Source: Carposina sasakii
Lineage: Eukaryota; Arthropoda; Insecta; Lepidoptera; Carposinidae
Assembly (NCBI GenBank): GCA_014607495.2
Contig: CP053175.1
Coordinates: forward strand, 7,316,001-7,380,000
DNA: 64,000 nucleotides
Direction: 5' to 3'
Translations under genes and position numbers: made by a program
Notes under the pieces: generated by a model
Database searches by the model: none
What the model was told of the DNA's origin: nothing
What the model saw: the letters and a program-made list of their open reading frames with translations, nothing else
Shown here: piece by piece, positions 32,405 through 43,634 of the stretch
How positions within the stretch are numbered: the first letter of the stretch is position 1
How the letters are laid out: each line of letters starts with the position of its first letter

Positions 32405-33110
32405 AATGTTACAGAAAAAAATGCCTATTTTGATTGCCTATATTTAGACTAGACCTAGCATCAGCGTGCTCTATACAATCTATACTCTAAGATAGTAGAA
32501 GTAAAAACTTTCTCGTTTCGATAAGTTGCGATAGCCTCACGAGCATTGTCAGGGACTTCTCCTAGGTACACCAAGTTATCTATGAAGTAAAGGGTGTCGC
32601 CGCTGTCGTATTTTTACTATCATATTTGGAGCAGTAGATGTATTGACAGCCGTAGTTACTTTTTTGCCACAGCATTTATAAGTTGGTAGATCTGTAAAAA
32701 TTCAGCAAACGTGTCGGAGTTAGTTGTTTACGTAACTTTGAAACTATTGTCAAGTTCAAAATAAAATAATGTCTATTTTTATAAACTTCAAGTTGTAAAC
32801 GTTTACAAAGTGTTGTATTGAACATTTTTCTCGATCTTTATTCTGTACTTTGTTCGCGTGAACACAACTTTATAGTCTTTGTGTTATTTTGATGTGAGTA
32901 TAAGCCAAGTTTCATCGAAATCTGTTTAGTACTTTTTTATGTGATATACTAACAAATATCCAGATATCCAAGACAGATTTTCATATAATAACATATTTTG
33001 TTCTTTTTAAATTAACTATCTAACTTATTTTTAACAACTTTTACTCTCGACCAACTCTCAAATTGTGAAAAAATAATCTGTTTTTCCATACATTATAATA
33101 ATACAGTTAT
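32405..33110. other. intergenic with transposon-like block
   Basis: No gene. At 32790-32812 lies an exact copy of the 23-bp block at 105-127, followed at 32825 by the same TTTTTCTCGAT. This may be the last trace of a relative of the 3-4081 transposon. Confidence 0.45.
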
Positions 33111-33114
33111 ACAA

Positions 33115-33330
33115 GATAATATGCAATACGAGTATCAATTTTTTCAGGATATCAAAGTTGGTCTCAAAAAAATTCTAAAAACTGTCACTTAGCTTTACCC
33201 GAGAAGGGTTGGCGTCAGGCAGGCAGCCGGCCGTAAAACAAATGCCAAAACTTTGGCATGTAGTTTCGAAAGAAAAGATAATATGCAATACGAGCATCAA
33301 TTTTTTCAGGATATCAAAGTTGGTCCCATA
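33115..33330 (+). repeat. SINE A2 remnant between 47-bp direct repeats
   Basis: The block GATAATATGCAATACGAGYA and the next 27 bp occur at about 33115-33161 and 33278-33324. Between them lies the tail of SINE A2 (ACCCGAGAAGGGTTGGCGTC, CCAAAACTTTGGCATG). Confidence 0.6.
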
Positions 33331-33484
33331 AATAATGTGATAACGGCAGGAAGATGATGATCAAAGTTGGCGCCAAGTCTCAAAGATAAAATTTGAATGT
33401 GTTTATTAATTTGTATATCAGAATTATTCGAATAAACAGCAAGAGCCTTAACACAAAAGGCGGATTTCATAATAATACATACGG

Positions 33485-33685
33485 CTCGAAATGGGGTAAC
33501 CAGAACTTCAGGATCAAAAGGGAGATCCCATAGCCACGTTACGCATAAGGGACAGATATTAATAATCAGTGACAAGTTGCTAGCTCATCGCCTGAGAAAA
33601 TGCCCGAGTTCTATAGTCGACTCTTACGACATGCACGGAAAGAGATGCAGCTGATGTATTCTGGTGAAGCCCCGCGAAGTATTTT
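33485..33685 (+). repeat. R repeat
   Basis: It includes the 5' part GAAATGGGGTAACCAGAACT, GATCCCATAGCCACGTTACG, and the common core. Confidence 0.65.
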
Positions 33686-34034
33686 CTATTCAACCAGTAT
33701 TAAAGTAAAAAGCTTGTCCTTGTTGATAATAAATGATGTGGACTTCCGTAACCAAATCAAAGATAATTTACCCGGGTCGGTTTATTGTCGGATGTCCACA
33801 AATAGACACTATGTAACAGGGCTGTCGCGTCCCATACTGACTTCTACAGGATACCTATCAATCTATCTATAATAATATTTATTTCAGATACATTGTGTAC
33901 AGTTTTATCCATGTTTATATTAAGTCTCATAATTTATAATATTATAAGGTAATAATAAAAATTATTACTGTTAGACAATCATTTATAAATTATTCATTGC
34001 ATATAACGCAAATGTCAATCAGGTACGTTACAAA

Positions 34035-34290
34035 CATATGAAAATTTGAAATTTATGGAAAAGCCGCTTATACTTAATACGAGTACAAGCTGCATCTCCT
34101 TCCGTGTACCGTAGGAGTTGACTAAGGAGCTACGTTCTCTCAAGCCAACATATGAAAATTTGAAATTTATTTCTTGGAAAAGCCTGGGTAATTTTGACCC
34201 TTATACTTAATACATCAGCTGCATCTCCTTCCGTGCATACCGTAGGAGTTGACTAAGGAGCTCAGGGACGTTCTCTCAAGCCATGGGCTA
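34035..34290 (-). repeat. R repeat fragments in tandem
   Basis: A unit beginning CATATGAAAATTTGAAATTT and running through GCATCTCCTTCCGTG to TTCTCTCAAGCCA occurs twice, starting near 34035 and 34148. The second copy is longer by about 25 bp. Confidence 0.6.
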
Positions 34291-34329
34291 GCAACTATCG
34301 TTATCACAAATCTTTTATATATTAGCTTG

Positions 34330-34400
34330 CTGGTTTAATTTAATTTAATCTAATTTAATTTAGTTTAATTTGATTTAATTTGACTTGATTTAATTAAGTT
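34330..34400. repeat. TTTAA-rich simple repeat
   Basis: Imperfect AATTTAATTT/AATTTGATTT units over 70 bp. Confidence 0.8.
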
Positions 34401-34949
34401 TGAATGATGGATGATGCATATTTGTAATTTGGATGTAGATAAGTAAGGTTACAATAAAAAATTTATAATAAGATGTAATATTTATGTCCTGTAAATTTGT
34501 CAAATAAATAAATAAATCCTGTAGTTCTGAGAAACGAGGTAGTGGGCGTCAGTATATATAAAATTCTTCTGACCGACTGACAGAGAGCACACATCCAAAA
34601 TCTTTTGAGAGGTTGTATCAATCCGGGGATGTGAGTAGGTATAGTAACCCTACTGTCGTTTTTCGGTCGGCATAAATACAAAAACAGCTTAACGGATTTC
34701 ATACAGTCAAAAGTGAGTCTATTGCCGCTTTTCGGCATAAATACAGACACAGCCCCGTAATAGACACGTATGCTGTTGCAAATGACCCAATCTAAGAGGT
34801 CAGTTGGAGGTCATTTTGTATGCAGCGCACGTGAGGGCCAGCGGGTTGGTTAATTAGGGACTCTCATTTGAGATCATATGGGCCTCAAGGCAGGGTCTGA
34901 GCCCTGTAGATACTGAATTAGCGATGTTTGTACACATTGTGTCTTTCGT

Positions 34950-35010
34950 TCGTAATCTCTTTTACGACATGCCCAGAAGGAGATGCAGCCCAGCATCCGT
35001 ACAGGTATAT
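34950..35010 (+). repeat. R repeat fragment
   Basis: CTCTTTTACGACATGCCCAG, AAGGAGATGCAGC. Confidence 0.45.
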
Positions 35011-35062
35011 CAATATTTTCCTGACTGTCCCATTCTGAAGTATAAAAACCAACTTTAAAAAC

Positions 35063-35146
35063 TTTAATGAAAAATGTACTTGTTTTACAAATAATCCTGT
35101 ATATTTTAATGAAAAATGTACTTGTTTTACAAATAACCCTGTGTAT
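35063..35146. repeat. 42-bp tandem duplication
   Basis: Two copies of a unit containing AATGAAAAATGTACTTGTTT followed by TACAAATAAYCCTGTRTATT, period 42. Confidence 0.8.
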
Positions 35147-35149
35147 TAT

Positions 35150-35640
35150 TAAATATTATTATTAAGCCTTTTAATTACTCATTAAACCTCCCCTTTTTCG
35201 TCAAAAACATAACAGTGTTAATACTTTATCAAAGTCGGATTAGGTAGATCTGGGGTAAGGCAAAAACACGGTAAAAACGATCGACTAAAGATGGGGTCTC
35301 AAATGTAGCGATTCAGATCGCTAGAACTTAGACACCGCATATTTTTTTATTAAGAATTTCTCTTTGAATGTGTGAAATAACTACTTGAAATAAAAATATA
35401 TATAATCAAATAATTAAAATTTCGGTAATTATAATTAGATGTTGAAAACTATCGTGCCGTTTCATACAAAAGCAATCACGTACTGCTGGATGGAATATTT
35501 TCGACTTGGAATGCAATACCAAAATCTTTTCGTCGTAAATATAATAATTGATTACAATTTGTTTCTTAGTTGTTGATAGTTTCAGAGGTGATAAGTCCTG
35601 TTTTTATGTCGTAAAATTTGTATTTTTTATACGTCTGAAT
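35150..35640. other. no gene seen
   Basis: AT-rich, no family recognised. Confidence 0.4.
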
Positions 35641-35790
35641 ACAAAAACGGAACCCTTATAGGATCACTTACAGTCAATTATTTCCGAATCTATTAGACCG
35701 ATTAAGTTGAAATTTGGTACACATATCAATTCCTGTGACCCAAACACAGAGGTGTGATGTGAGCAGATGAAATCTGTATATGGGGGGTCA
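35640..35790 (+). repeat. P repeat fragment
   Basis: ACGGAACCCTTATAGGATCA, TTGAAATTTGGTACACATAT; continues as diverged sequence. Confidence 0.5.
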
Positions 35791-36344
35791 TTTTTATCTG
35801 AAAAACTGCATCGTGTGGCATATTGAAAGGTCTTGTTGAGAAGATCTTAAATGTATTTTTTTGTAATTTTAAAATAAATAGTTTCCAAGTTATTTAGACG
35901 AAAATTGACCATTCCCCCCCCCTTATCTCCGAAACTACTGAACCTAAAATTTTGAAAAAAATACAGAAATTAGTTTTCTCCTTATAGATTATAGGAAAAC
36001 CTATAAGAAGTCCATGATATTAAAATAACATGGTAAATCACTCAATATTGTGCGTACCAACTTTTTGTCAGATTTTGATAGGTTTTCTTTTAAATTTTAA
36101 TGCATTTCTCATAACAAATGTAACAGAAATTACAATAGAAGAACAACCCGCGGACACTCGCGCCCCAACCCTCGTTATCCCATGTCACGCTCCCCCCACT
36201 CTAATGAAAGGAGGTATTTACATAGAGGTCAGTAACACACACACATACATACATACGAGTATTACACACACTTCGCAATATCAAAGAATAGCGTATATTT
36301 GACGAAAATATTGGGATTTTTAATTATGCTTTTTTTAAGTCAAT

Positions 36345-36475
36345 GGTCGATCATGTACCCCTTACCACGTGGGACTTAATAGGCTAACTAGTGAAAAATG
36401 AGTGTGTAAATTGCACACTACTGCCCAATCTCTTTGTGGGATAGTGGGCGTGACTATAATATGTATGAATGTATG
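36345..36475 (+). repeat. T2 repeat
   Basis: CCTTACCACGTGGGACTTAA, AAATTGCACACTACTGCCCA, GGGCGTGACTATAATATGTA. The 3' end resembles the end of T. Confidence 0.6.
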
Positions 36476-36589
36476 TATTAAGACTCGGCAAAAGTTGAAT
36501 TACATACATACATACAAGACACAGCTGTGTTTTATTTTAACTTGATATTTCCTAACAGTTTGTATGGCAAGTCGGCTAATATACCCATT

Positions 36590-36915
36590 TAAAAATGAAA
36601 TTGTATTAGGTTACAATTCGGAAGTTCAAACATTCACTATGGGTGGGTTTTAGAGTTTCATAAGATTTATTGGTTTACTAATTTACTAATTTCTATAATC
36701 CTGAGGATGCCACGGTTGTTGGCAAAACATTATGTAGATTATTAATCTAGTTTTTGATTTCGGAAATAGTGCGATGTATTATCTTGCATGCTAGGTGCTC
36801 GGGTCTGGTTTCTCGTGGCGATTGTAGGTAGTGCAAGTGCTTGTTTTCGCAGTTACGAGTTATCAGATCCGAGGGTCAGTGGAGGATGTAGGGCCCGGTG
36901 GTGGGCGCACCCATA
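36590..36915. mobile_element. F-family element
   Basis: It lies between CACTATGGGTG (near 36636) and CACCCATAGTG (near 36910), which are inverted copies. It holds TTGCATGCTAGGTGCTCGGG and GGGCCCGGTGGTGGGCGCAC. Confidence 0.65.
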
Positions 36916-36954
36916 GTGAATACCCATTTTAAAAAACTGCAATTACGTATGTCA

Positions 36955-37205
36955 TAATCATCTTCCTGCCCTTATCTCATTACTTATGGTGTCGGCGCAA
37001 TATGGTTTCTTTCGAAACTCATATTGCCAAAGTTTTGGCATTTGTTTTTACGGCCTGAAGCCAACCCTTCTCGGGTATAGCTAAGTGACAATTTTTAGGA
37101 AAATCCGTATACGAAATAAATTCAGTGGTACAGGCCCGTGACTGGTATCGAACCCACGCCTCCTGACTGAAAGGCTAACGTCTTTACCATTGGGCTATCA
37201 CCGCT
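36955..37205 (-). repeat. SINE A2
   Basis: Minus-strand copy. The tRNA-like head is at the right (CCATTGGGCTATCACCGCTT) and the body at the left (CCAACCCTTCTCGGGTATAG, GCAATATGGTTTCTTTCGAA). The head is nearly that of SINE A, the body differs. Confidence 0.65.
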
Positions 37206-37244
37206 TACCGTAATTACGTGTATATCACAAATAAACTATTTGAT

Positions 37245-37455
37245 TTGCTCCCAAAATGGGGTAACCAGAACTGCAGGATCAAAAGGAGATCCCATAGCCA
37301 CGTTTAGAACAGCAGCGCCAGTTGTTAATGATCAGATACATGTTGTTAGCTCATTGCCTGAGAGAACGCCCCTGAGTTCCTTAGTCGACTCTTACAACAT
37401 GCACGGAAGGAGATGCAGCTGATGTATTCTAATGAAGCCCCGCATTAGCACAGGT
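37245..37455 (+). repeat. R repeat, long copy
   Basis: CAAAATGGGGTAACCAGAAC, GATCAAAAGGAGATCCCATA, TTGTTAGCTCATTGCCTGAG, ending GAAGCCCCGCATTAGCACAG. It is one of the fullest copies. Confidence 0.7.
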
Positions 37456-37459
37456 AATT

Positions 37460-37790
37460 AAGTCTGGTCCTTTCCAGACCTCCCGAACGTCACAGGCCAG
37501 ACGTGATTGGTGCCTTCCTTTTTTTACTTTTTTCCCTGAAAAAATAATGCTTTTTCGCGCTTTTATCAATGACCCATACATCAGCGAATCCAATTAATAT
37601 TTTACACAAAGCACACACAGCTGAAGGTTTAATTAATTTAAAATATTGCCTGCAAAAAGAACTTGTTCAAATATTTACGATTAAACATTGTTTTTTTTTA
37701 ACGTTTATTTTTTACCGTAAAACTGCAGTTTGGGATTATTTTATAAATCACCGAATAAAATATCAAAGTCACTGTATGCCATCCTATTCT
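37460..37790. other. no gene seen
   Basis: AT-rich flank. The open frame at 37569-37871 runs into the L repeat and has no recognisable domain. Confidence 0.4.
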
Positions 37791-37799
37791 ACTGATATT

Positions 37800-38215
37800 A
37801 TAAAAGCGAAAGTTTGTATGGATGGATGGATGGAGGATGGATGGATGGATGTTTGTTACTCTTTCACGTAAAAACATGGGCGATTTTTAATAATTTTGAT
37901 ATGGAGTTGGAGATTAACACGATACTATATTTTTATCCCGGATAATTTCGAATTTGCAGTCCATGCGGACGAAGTCGCGGGCGTCCACTAGGAGAATATT
38001 TCTATATTACCTGATACTATTATAATAAACATCCTCAGGATTAACACATAGACTACTTTTTACTCCGGGATATGAATATTTTTATTCCTTACGTCATCGT
38101 AGGAGGATGCATGATCGGATAATTTCGACATTTTGTTTTATCTGCAGTCCATGCGGACGAAGTCGCGGGCGTCCACTAGTGTAGAATATTTCTATATTAC
38201 CTGATACTATTATAA
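37800..38215 (+). repeat. tandemly duplicated L repeat
   Basis: Two L 3' ends, GCGGGCGTCCACTAG at 37977 and 38157, are each followed by the same AGAATATTTCTATATTACCT and the next 18 bp. The unit is about 185 bp. The first copy is preceded by a (GGAT)n run (37815-37848). Confidence 0.7.
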
Positions 38216-38324
38216 TAAAGTCATCATTTTGTTAGTCATCAGGATTACGAAGGGGATCCTCACAGCCACGTTTAGCATATCATCATCATCATCATCATCA
38301 TTATCAAATTATATGATGATGATG

Positions 38325-38490
38325 ATCTCCGACCGTATTTCGGCCAAGGCGACTAATCTCTACGGAGATTGGCCAGGTACGCAGGAGATATCATAGTGCA
38401 CAAGTGTGTGCGCAAACACAGATGCACTCTCTATTCCATTACTCTCATAGTCCGATGGGACGGAAAGCCGACACGACCGGAGAGAGAGAA
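38325..38490 (-). repeat. SINE A fragment
   Basis: GATCTCCGACCGTATTTCGG, GTGCACAAGTGTGTGCGCAA, CCGATGGGACGGAAAGCC; preceded by an (ATC)n run (38279-38300). Confidence 0.6.
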
Positions 38491-38499
38491 ATTATATAT

Positions 38500-38865
38500 C
38501 AAACAGTTAAACACAGTTTATATTTGAATCTGGATCCCTCTCATCTCTCTACTCACCCCCTGCATCCCCTGTTCCTCAAAAGCCTACCCTGTTAAGCGAT
38601 TGGTAGGTGCTTGTAAGGCTGTATAGCTATTTTCCTTTTGCGTAAGTTATAAGAAACAAGCTGACTTTTATGCTAAAGAAATTTCATGTAGGATGCGTGT
38701 AATCTTGACAGATGGAATGAAGTTATGCGAGAGAGAGAAAGAGGACGACGCATGGAGGAACAAGAGGTGTACACGTGGAAGTAGAAGAATAAAGAAGTTA
38801 ATTAAAGAAAAGAAGCAATTGTTTAATTGTTAATAATCCCCACATACATCATAAGAGAGATTGTT
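38500..38865. other. no gene seen
   Basis: Purine-rich in part (38700-38820). No family recognised. Confidence 0.35.
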
Positions 38866-38869
38866 GATT

Positions 38870-38975
38870 AGCTAGCTTGTTACTGATCTTTTACATCAGC
38901 CCTGCTATGCTAAACGTGACTGCAAGATCCTTTATGATCCTGCACTTCTAGCTACCCCATTTCGGACACACCGCC
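38870..38975 (-). repeat. R repeat fragment
   Basis: GCTAGCTTGTTACTGATCTT, CCTGCTATGCTAAACGTGAC, GATCCTGCACTTCTAGCTAC. Confidence 0.55.
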
Positions 38976-38987
38976 ATGTATAGGTAT

Positions 38988-39195
38988 GTACTAGCTGTTG
39001 TAGACTGCAGAAAAAACAAAATGTCGAAATTATCCGGGATAAAAATATTTTCCCAGGAGAAATAGTATCCTATGTGTTAACTCAGGTTATCAGCTAACTC
39101 CATACCAAATTTTATTAAAATCTCTCCAGCCGTTTAGACGTGAAGAAGTAACAAACATACACACTCACAATCTTTCGCCTTTATAATATTAAGTG
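38988..39195 (-). repeat. L repeat
   Basis: ACTAGCTGTTGTAGACTGCA, AAATGTCGAAATTATCCGGG, ending TCTTTCGCCTTTATAATATT. Confidence 0.6.
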
Positions 39196-39199
39196 TGAT

Positions 39200-39570
39200 A
39201 TACAGAATGTTTTTTCGTTGCACCCTTAACGAAGGGTACGTACTCTATACATCAAATAAAGTACGTTTATGCCAAAAAAAATGCTGGGAAACGATGTAAA
39301 ATTTTTTGAAGATTTTTTTTTATTATTACTTGATCGGGCGAAATTTATAGTGTCCAGTATTTTTGCTAGTTTTATCAAAACTAAAAAATCTTGCTACACG
39401 CGTCAATGTGCATTTATGCAAAAAAACGCAGTCTATTTACTCAACTTTGGACCTTAATATCCTGGGAACCAGACACTTCCCAGGTATGCTTCCATGGAGA
39501 AAAATGATCATGATGATGACGAGATTCCGTAGTTTTCGGGAACGTTGACGACCATAAAAACACCCTGTAT
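39200..39570 (-). mobile_element. M1 MITE
   Basis: ATACAGAATG to CACCCTGTAT. It abuts the L repeat end (TATAATATTAAGTGTG). Confidence 0.75.
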
Positions 39571-39574
39571 GCTT

Positions 39575-40515
39575 TAGCAAGTATAGTACTCGTAATAATA
39601 TTAAACTGCGTTCGCTTTCAAAATGGCCGATATTGCTAAAGTGCATCCTAATATCGGGTAACCACTAATTTCATTTTGTTTATTTAGTAACTGACCATTT
39701 TAATAATAATTGAATTTATAGGAAAATTTCAACGTAATGTACCTACAGACGGGGTATAACTGATAGGGTTTGAGCTAAAAAAAGTTCTGTTTTTCAGACA
39801 TATTCAACATAATTAATTTAATGATTTAATGATGTCATCTTTGTCACTTTTTTCGGTATCGAATGGAATTCGATGAAACTTGATATTTTAAAAGCCCACA
39901 TCAGTAGCATATAGGCTACACAAGAAAACTTATAATATTATTATTACTATAGCATATCTAATAAATAATTCACACAGAAACAGGATACAGAGACCATATA
40001 TCATTCTGAAAAAAAATATCAAAATCAAATCCAAATTTGCTCAGGAAATCCTTTGCCACCTTAATCTTCTGAAATATATTACACTGAAGACATTGCGTAC
40101 ACGCGCACGCATTTGAAATACACCGTTTGACTTTTTTCTATACAATTAGAGTTGAAAGTTTCATTGAAGGGGTACTTAAGAGTGATGAAGAGTGTACAAT
40201 CAAAGGCATATTAGTCAAGATGCTTTTTAATAATGTTGAGCTACGCCGTAGAGGTGCTACGGGCTACGAAGCTCGTAGTATGCTACGGCGTTGTAGAGGA
40301 AGATTTATTTGCTTTATATATATTTACAAGAACGAAGAAAAGGAGTTTTTGGTGCTTTTACGTACAGCCTGTAATGCATGTGAACTCAAAAAAATATTAT
40401 TTAATGTTACAAGTCTTGTTCAAAGTAACAAGCGCGCCAATTTATAATCCGTTATGTTAGTTGTCTTTACAATTTTAAGGTGTCTAGCTACTTTATACTG
40501 CGTCAGATGAAGAGT
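39575..40515. other. no gene seen; CTACG palindromic patch
   Basis: AT-rich. At 40240-40305 a self-complementary patch alternates CTACG and CGTAG (GCTACGGGCTACGAAGCTCG). The open frames across it show no domain. Confidence 0.4.
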
Positions 40516-40519
40516 GAAA

Positions 40520-40765
40520 GTAGAACTGAAAAAGAAAGTGTACAACGGAAGAGTGGATGAAAGGGTTGGAAGAGGAAGACCTCGATGGACTTTCACCGAT
40601 CAAATTGGTGAAATTCTAAAGAAAGGTCAGGTCAAGAGTACCCTAAAACGAGTGTACATGATCTTGAAAATAGATGAAGTGAAAGAGGTGTAGCAAATGG
40701 AGATCTTGATCTCTACCTACTCCTTCGAAAAGAGGCGTGATTTTTATGTATGTATGCGCCAGAAG
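40520..40765 (+). pseudogene. LINE ORF C-terminus (D type)
   Basis: The frame beginning K-V-Y-N-G-R-V-D-E-R-V-G-R-G-R-P-R-W and continuing T-F-T-D-Q-I-G-E-I-L-K-K-G-Q-V is the C-terminal tail of a lepidopteran LINE protein. It is followed, after a stop, by the 3' end AAAGAGGCGTGATTTTTATG with a (TATG)n run. Only about 80 codons remain. This 3' end matches the ends of the T and T2 repeats. Confidence 0.6.
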
Positions 40766-40802
40766 GAGAGTTGTGTTCTTATATATTTTTGTGTATAAGT
40801 GT

Positions 40803-41068
40803 ATACAGGATGTTATTTGGTCGTCAACGTCCCCGAAAACAACGGAATCTCTTCATCGTCACGATCATTTTAGTCCATGGAAGCATACCTGGGAAGTGAT
40901 GTTATGAAAAAACCAGCATAAACACAGACACTACAAATGTCGCCCGATCAAGTAATTAATAAAAAAAAATTACATCGGGTCCCAGCATTTTTTGGCATAA
41001 ACTTACTTCACTTGATGTATAGAGTACGTACCCTTCGTTAAGGGTGGCAACGAAAAAATACCCTGTAT
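40803..41068 (+). mobile_element. M1 MITE, internally deleted
   Basis: ATACAGGATG to ACCCTGTAT. It lacks about 110 bp of the usual interior and abuts an M2 copy. Confidence 0.7.
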
Positions 41069-41150
41069 ACAGGATGTAACAGAAAGGGTATGTTAAGCGA
41101 AAAGCTATGTAAATAGCGCACTATAGGGAACCTATTTCCAAAATTTGAGA
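41068..41150 (+). repeat. M2 fragment
   Basis: TACAGGATGTAACAGAAAGG, AGCGAAAAGCTATGTAAATA, ATAGGGAACCTATTTCC. M2 has similar terminal bases to M1 but a different interior. Confidence 0.6.
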
Positions 41151-41439
41151 CTAAGTTCGGAAGTTTTTCTTTTAATAAACAAGGTTATTGATTTCATCGT
41201 ATACGGTTTTGTGTTTGCATCGTCTCTTCAGGTATTAATACCGTCAACACTTATAATGAAAGGTGTAATAGTAAGAACATATAAAGCCTTTTCCATAATG
41301 ACCTACCCACATACCGAATTCACCAAGAAAAAATCAAAATCGAGTTTGTTCACACAAATAACCCTCGAGAACATTTGTAAGATACTGTCCTTAAGATATA
41401 TATGCTCGCTTGGAGGTATTTACTATCATTAACTATATG

Positions 41440-41665
41440 TACTCTAGACGGCCGATTGGTGTAGTAGGTAGTGACCCTGCCTGCGATGCCATAGGTCCTG
41501 GGTTCGAATCCCGGTAGGTGCAAACATTGATATGATGATATTAATGTTTGTTTCCGAGTCATGGATGTTTCTAAACTTATCTATGTATTTATATACCGTT
41601 GCTTAGTACCCACGACACAAGACCTCAGGGATCTTAATGATGTTGTGAAGTGTGTGTGGTAAATA
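41440..41665 (+). repeat. SINE B, complete
   Basis: Head CGGCCGATTGGTGTAGTAGG with A box, B box CTGGGTTCGAATCCCGGTAG, then TTGCTTAGTACCCACGACAC and AAGACCTCAGGGATCTTAAT. ACTATAT occurs on both sides (near 41432 and 41666) and may be the target duplication. Confidence 0.75.
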
Positions 41666-41678
41666 TACTATATACAAT

Positions 41679-41955
41679 ATACAGGATGTTGTTGGCGGTT
41701 ACCGTTTCGGAATACATACTACAGTGTCTGGTCCCTAAGATATTAAGGGCCAAAGTTGAGTTATTAGATTGCGTTTTTTGCATAAATGCTAGTGTAACAA
41801 ACATTTTTCACATTAAAACTGACTTCATGTCAACAAAAAAAACTGATCAAAAATTAAAATCGTTTCCCAGCAATTTTTTTGGCATAATTAACTTCTTTAT
41901 TTGGTGTATAGAGTACGTACCCTTCGTAAACGGTAACAACGAAAAAACCCTGTAT
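41679..41955 (+). mobile_element. M1 MITE, deleted
   Basis: ATACAGGATGTTGTTGGCGG to ACCCTGTAT, with several internal deletions. Confidence 0.65.
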
Positions 41956-41962
41956 AATATAC

Positions 41963-42112
41963 ACCCGCGAGATGGACGGATGAACCTAGCCAAGGTCGCG
42001 GGCGTCGGTTGGATGTAGGCTGCTTCCGGCCGGTCGGAATGAAGGTTGTTGGGGGAAAAGCCTATGTTCAGCAATGGACTTCCCAGGGCTGAGAATGATG
42101 GTGAAGATGATA
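41963..42112 (+). repeat. LINE C-terminal remnant (E type)
   Basis: CGCGAGATGGACGGATGAAC, GGTCGCGGGCGTCGGTTGGA, CTATGTTCAGCAATGGACTT. It corresponds to a LINE C-terminus of the type R-W-T-D ... A-Y-V-Q-Q-W-T, out of frame here. Confidence 0.55.
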
Positions 42113-42114
42113 AT

Positions 42115-42540
42115 ATGTTAATGTATGGAACAACATTCAGTTAATGATGGAATTTACCTCATTTATAGCACAATTTACCATTACTAGATACGAGTACAGT
42201 TGATTGACGTTTTTAAGCGCTCTATTCAGCACTCATGTTGTTGTTATGTAGCTTTTGTACAACCTTTTATACAACCAAGGGTCATTAGATAGGGGATAAA
42301 CGAGAGTGTTTAATTATCTATTTGATTTGGATTTATAGAATAGTTAAATGTTATTTAGGGCGGTTTTTCCAATAGTTAGATAACCTATGATAAAGTTGAC
42401 ACTGTGTCTATCTTGAACAAGTTTTATAGAAAGACAACATTTCCTTATTCTTCAGATAGGTTTTCCTGACGTTTGGAAAAATCGGCCCTAAGTTGACGTA
42501 AAAAATCCGAGGGAACTTCGTATTATTTATTATATCTACT
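42115..42540. other. no gene seen
   Basis: AT-rich, no repeat family recognised. Confidence 0.4.
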
Positions 42541-42750
42541 TCAATCTTCTCTATAATATAAAAATTAATCATTAAATGTGTTGCTAAGTACAGATCTCGA
42601 GAACAGCTGAACCGATTTCGCATATTCCTTGAAATATGAGGATGGCTCTTACTGGGAGAAAAATTAAAAAAATTGCCTACAAAAGTCTAAAAACAACACT
42701 TTTCACGAGAAGGGGCATTACACCCGTGCAATGCCGGAGAGAACCCCTAG
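42540..42750 (+). repeat. Z-like repeat
   Basis: GAGAACAGCTGAACCGATTT, GGGGCATTACACCCGTGCAA, GAGAACCCCTAGTAAG; loosely like 30225-30405. Confidence 0.4.
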
Positions 42751-42764
42751 TAAGATAATAAATA

Positions 42765-42905
42765 TTCACACACTAAGATCCCTGAGGTCTTGTGTCTTGG
42801 GTACTAAGCAACGGTATACATACATAGATAAGTATCGAAACGTACTTAAGTAGGATTCGAACCTAGGACCCATGGCGTCGCAGACAACAATCGGCCGTCG
42901 CGTCG
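42765..42905 (-). repeat. SINE B
   Basis: GATCCCTGAGGTCTTGTGTC, GGGTACTAAGCAACGGTATA, GGATTCGAACCTAGGACCCA, CAACAATCGGCCGTC (head). Confidence 0.7.
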
Positions 42906-43173
42906 TGTTATTAAAACAAACTACAAGAAATTTTACTTTAGTTTATAAATCTTCAACCTTATTTACTATGAAACAACACGTCATATAAATAACAAATGGT
43001 GTCTGAGAAAACTTGATTTTTTTCTTATTTATCTAGTCTAGGTATTTGGAAGTTATTCTAAAGGTCAGTAGCCTTAAAGAAATTATAGTTTATCACCTTC
43101 AACGTGGAGGGAGTTAGGATTGTAGTCCAGTACTTAAACATAGTTAGATAATAAAAATGCTTCGACCACTTAA

Positions 43174-43230
43174 ACAGGGTGTAACGAAAGGCTATGTTGA
43201 GCTAAATACTATGAAATAATATTTCCACGA
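43174..43230 (+). repeat. M2 fragment
   Basis: ACAGGGTGTAACGAAAGGCT, ATGTTGAGCTAAATACTATG. Confidence 0.5.
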
Positions 43231-43349
43231 AAGTTGAGGCTATTATCACGAACTGTTTAATAAAACTTTTATGTAACGTTATTTTTCGTATATCTTATAT
43301 ATGTGTATCAAATTAAAATTTCGTAACCTCAACTCTAATAAATTAAAAT

Positions 43350-43505
43350 CTACACTAATATTATAAAGAGGAGAGATTTGTATTTGCGTTTGTGTGTGTG
43401 TTTGTTATGAATTAACTCAAAAACTACTGAGCCGGCATCAAAAATTCTTTCACCGTTAGAATCCTTATTGGACCCGGATGAACATAAGCTATAATGGTTA
43501 TCCGA
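43350..43505 (+). repeat. L/LINE-tail related fragment
   Basis: ACACTAATATTATAAAGAGG, TTAACTCAAAAACTACTGAG; resembles the 5' half of L but diverges after 43440. Confidence 0.4.
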
Positions 43506-43634
43506 AATTCCCTAGGGAAGGGGACAAACGGGAATTCAATATTTCTACGAAAACCGCTATACATATGCAGCAGAAATCGGGCATATACCTAGTATTCAAT
43601 ATAGCTACTTTCAATGGGGTTATAATATACCTAT

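Noticed and set aside
40127..40460. Two overlapping plus-strand frames of 106 and 75 codons.
   Set aside because: They cross a palindromic CTACG patch, have no domain and sit in AT-rich DNA.
41440..41530. tRNA gene.
   Set aside because: Head of SINE B, with the family body following and other copies in the window.
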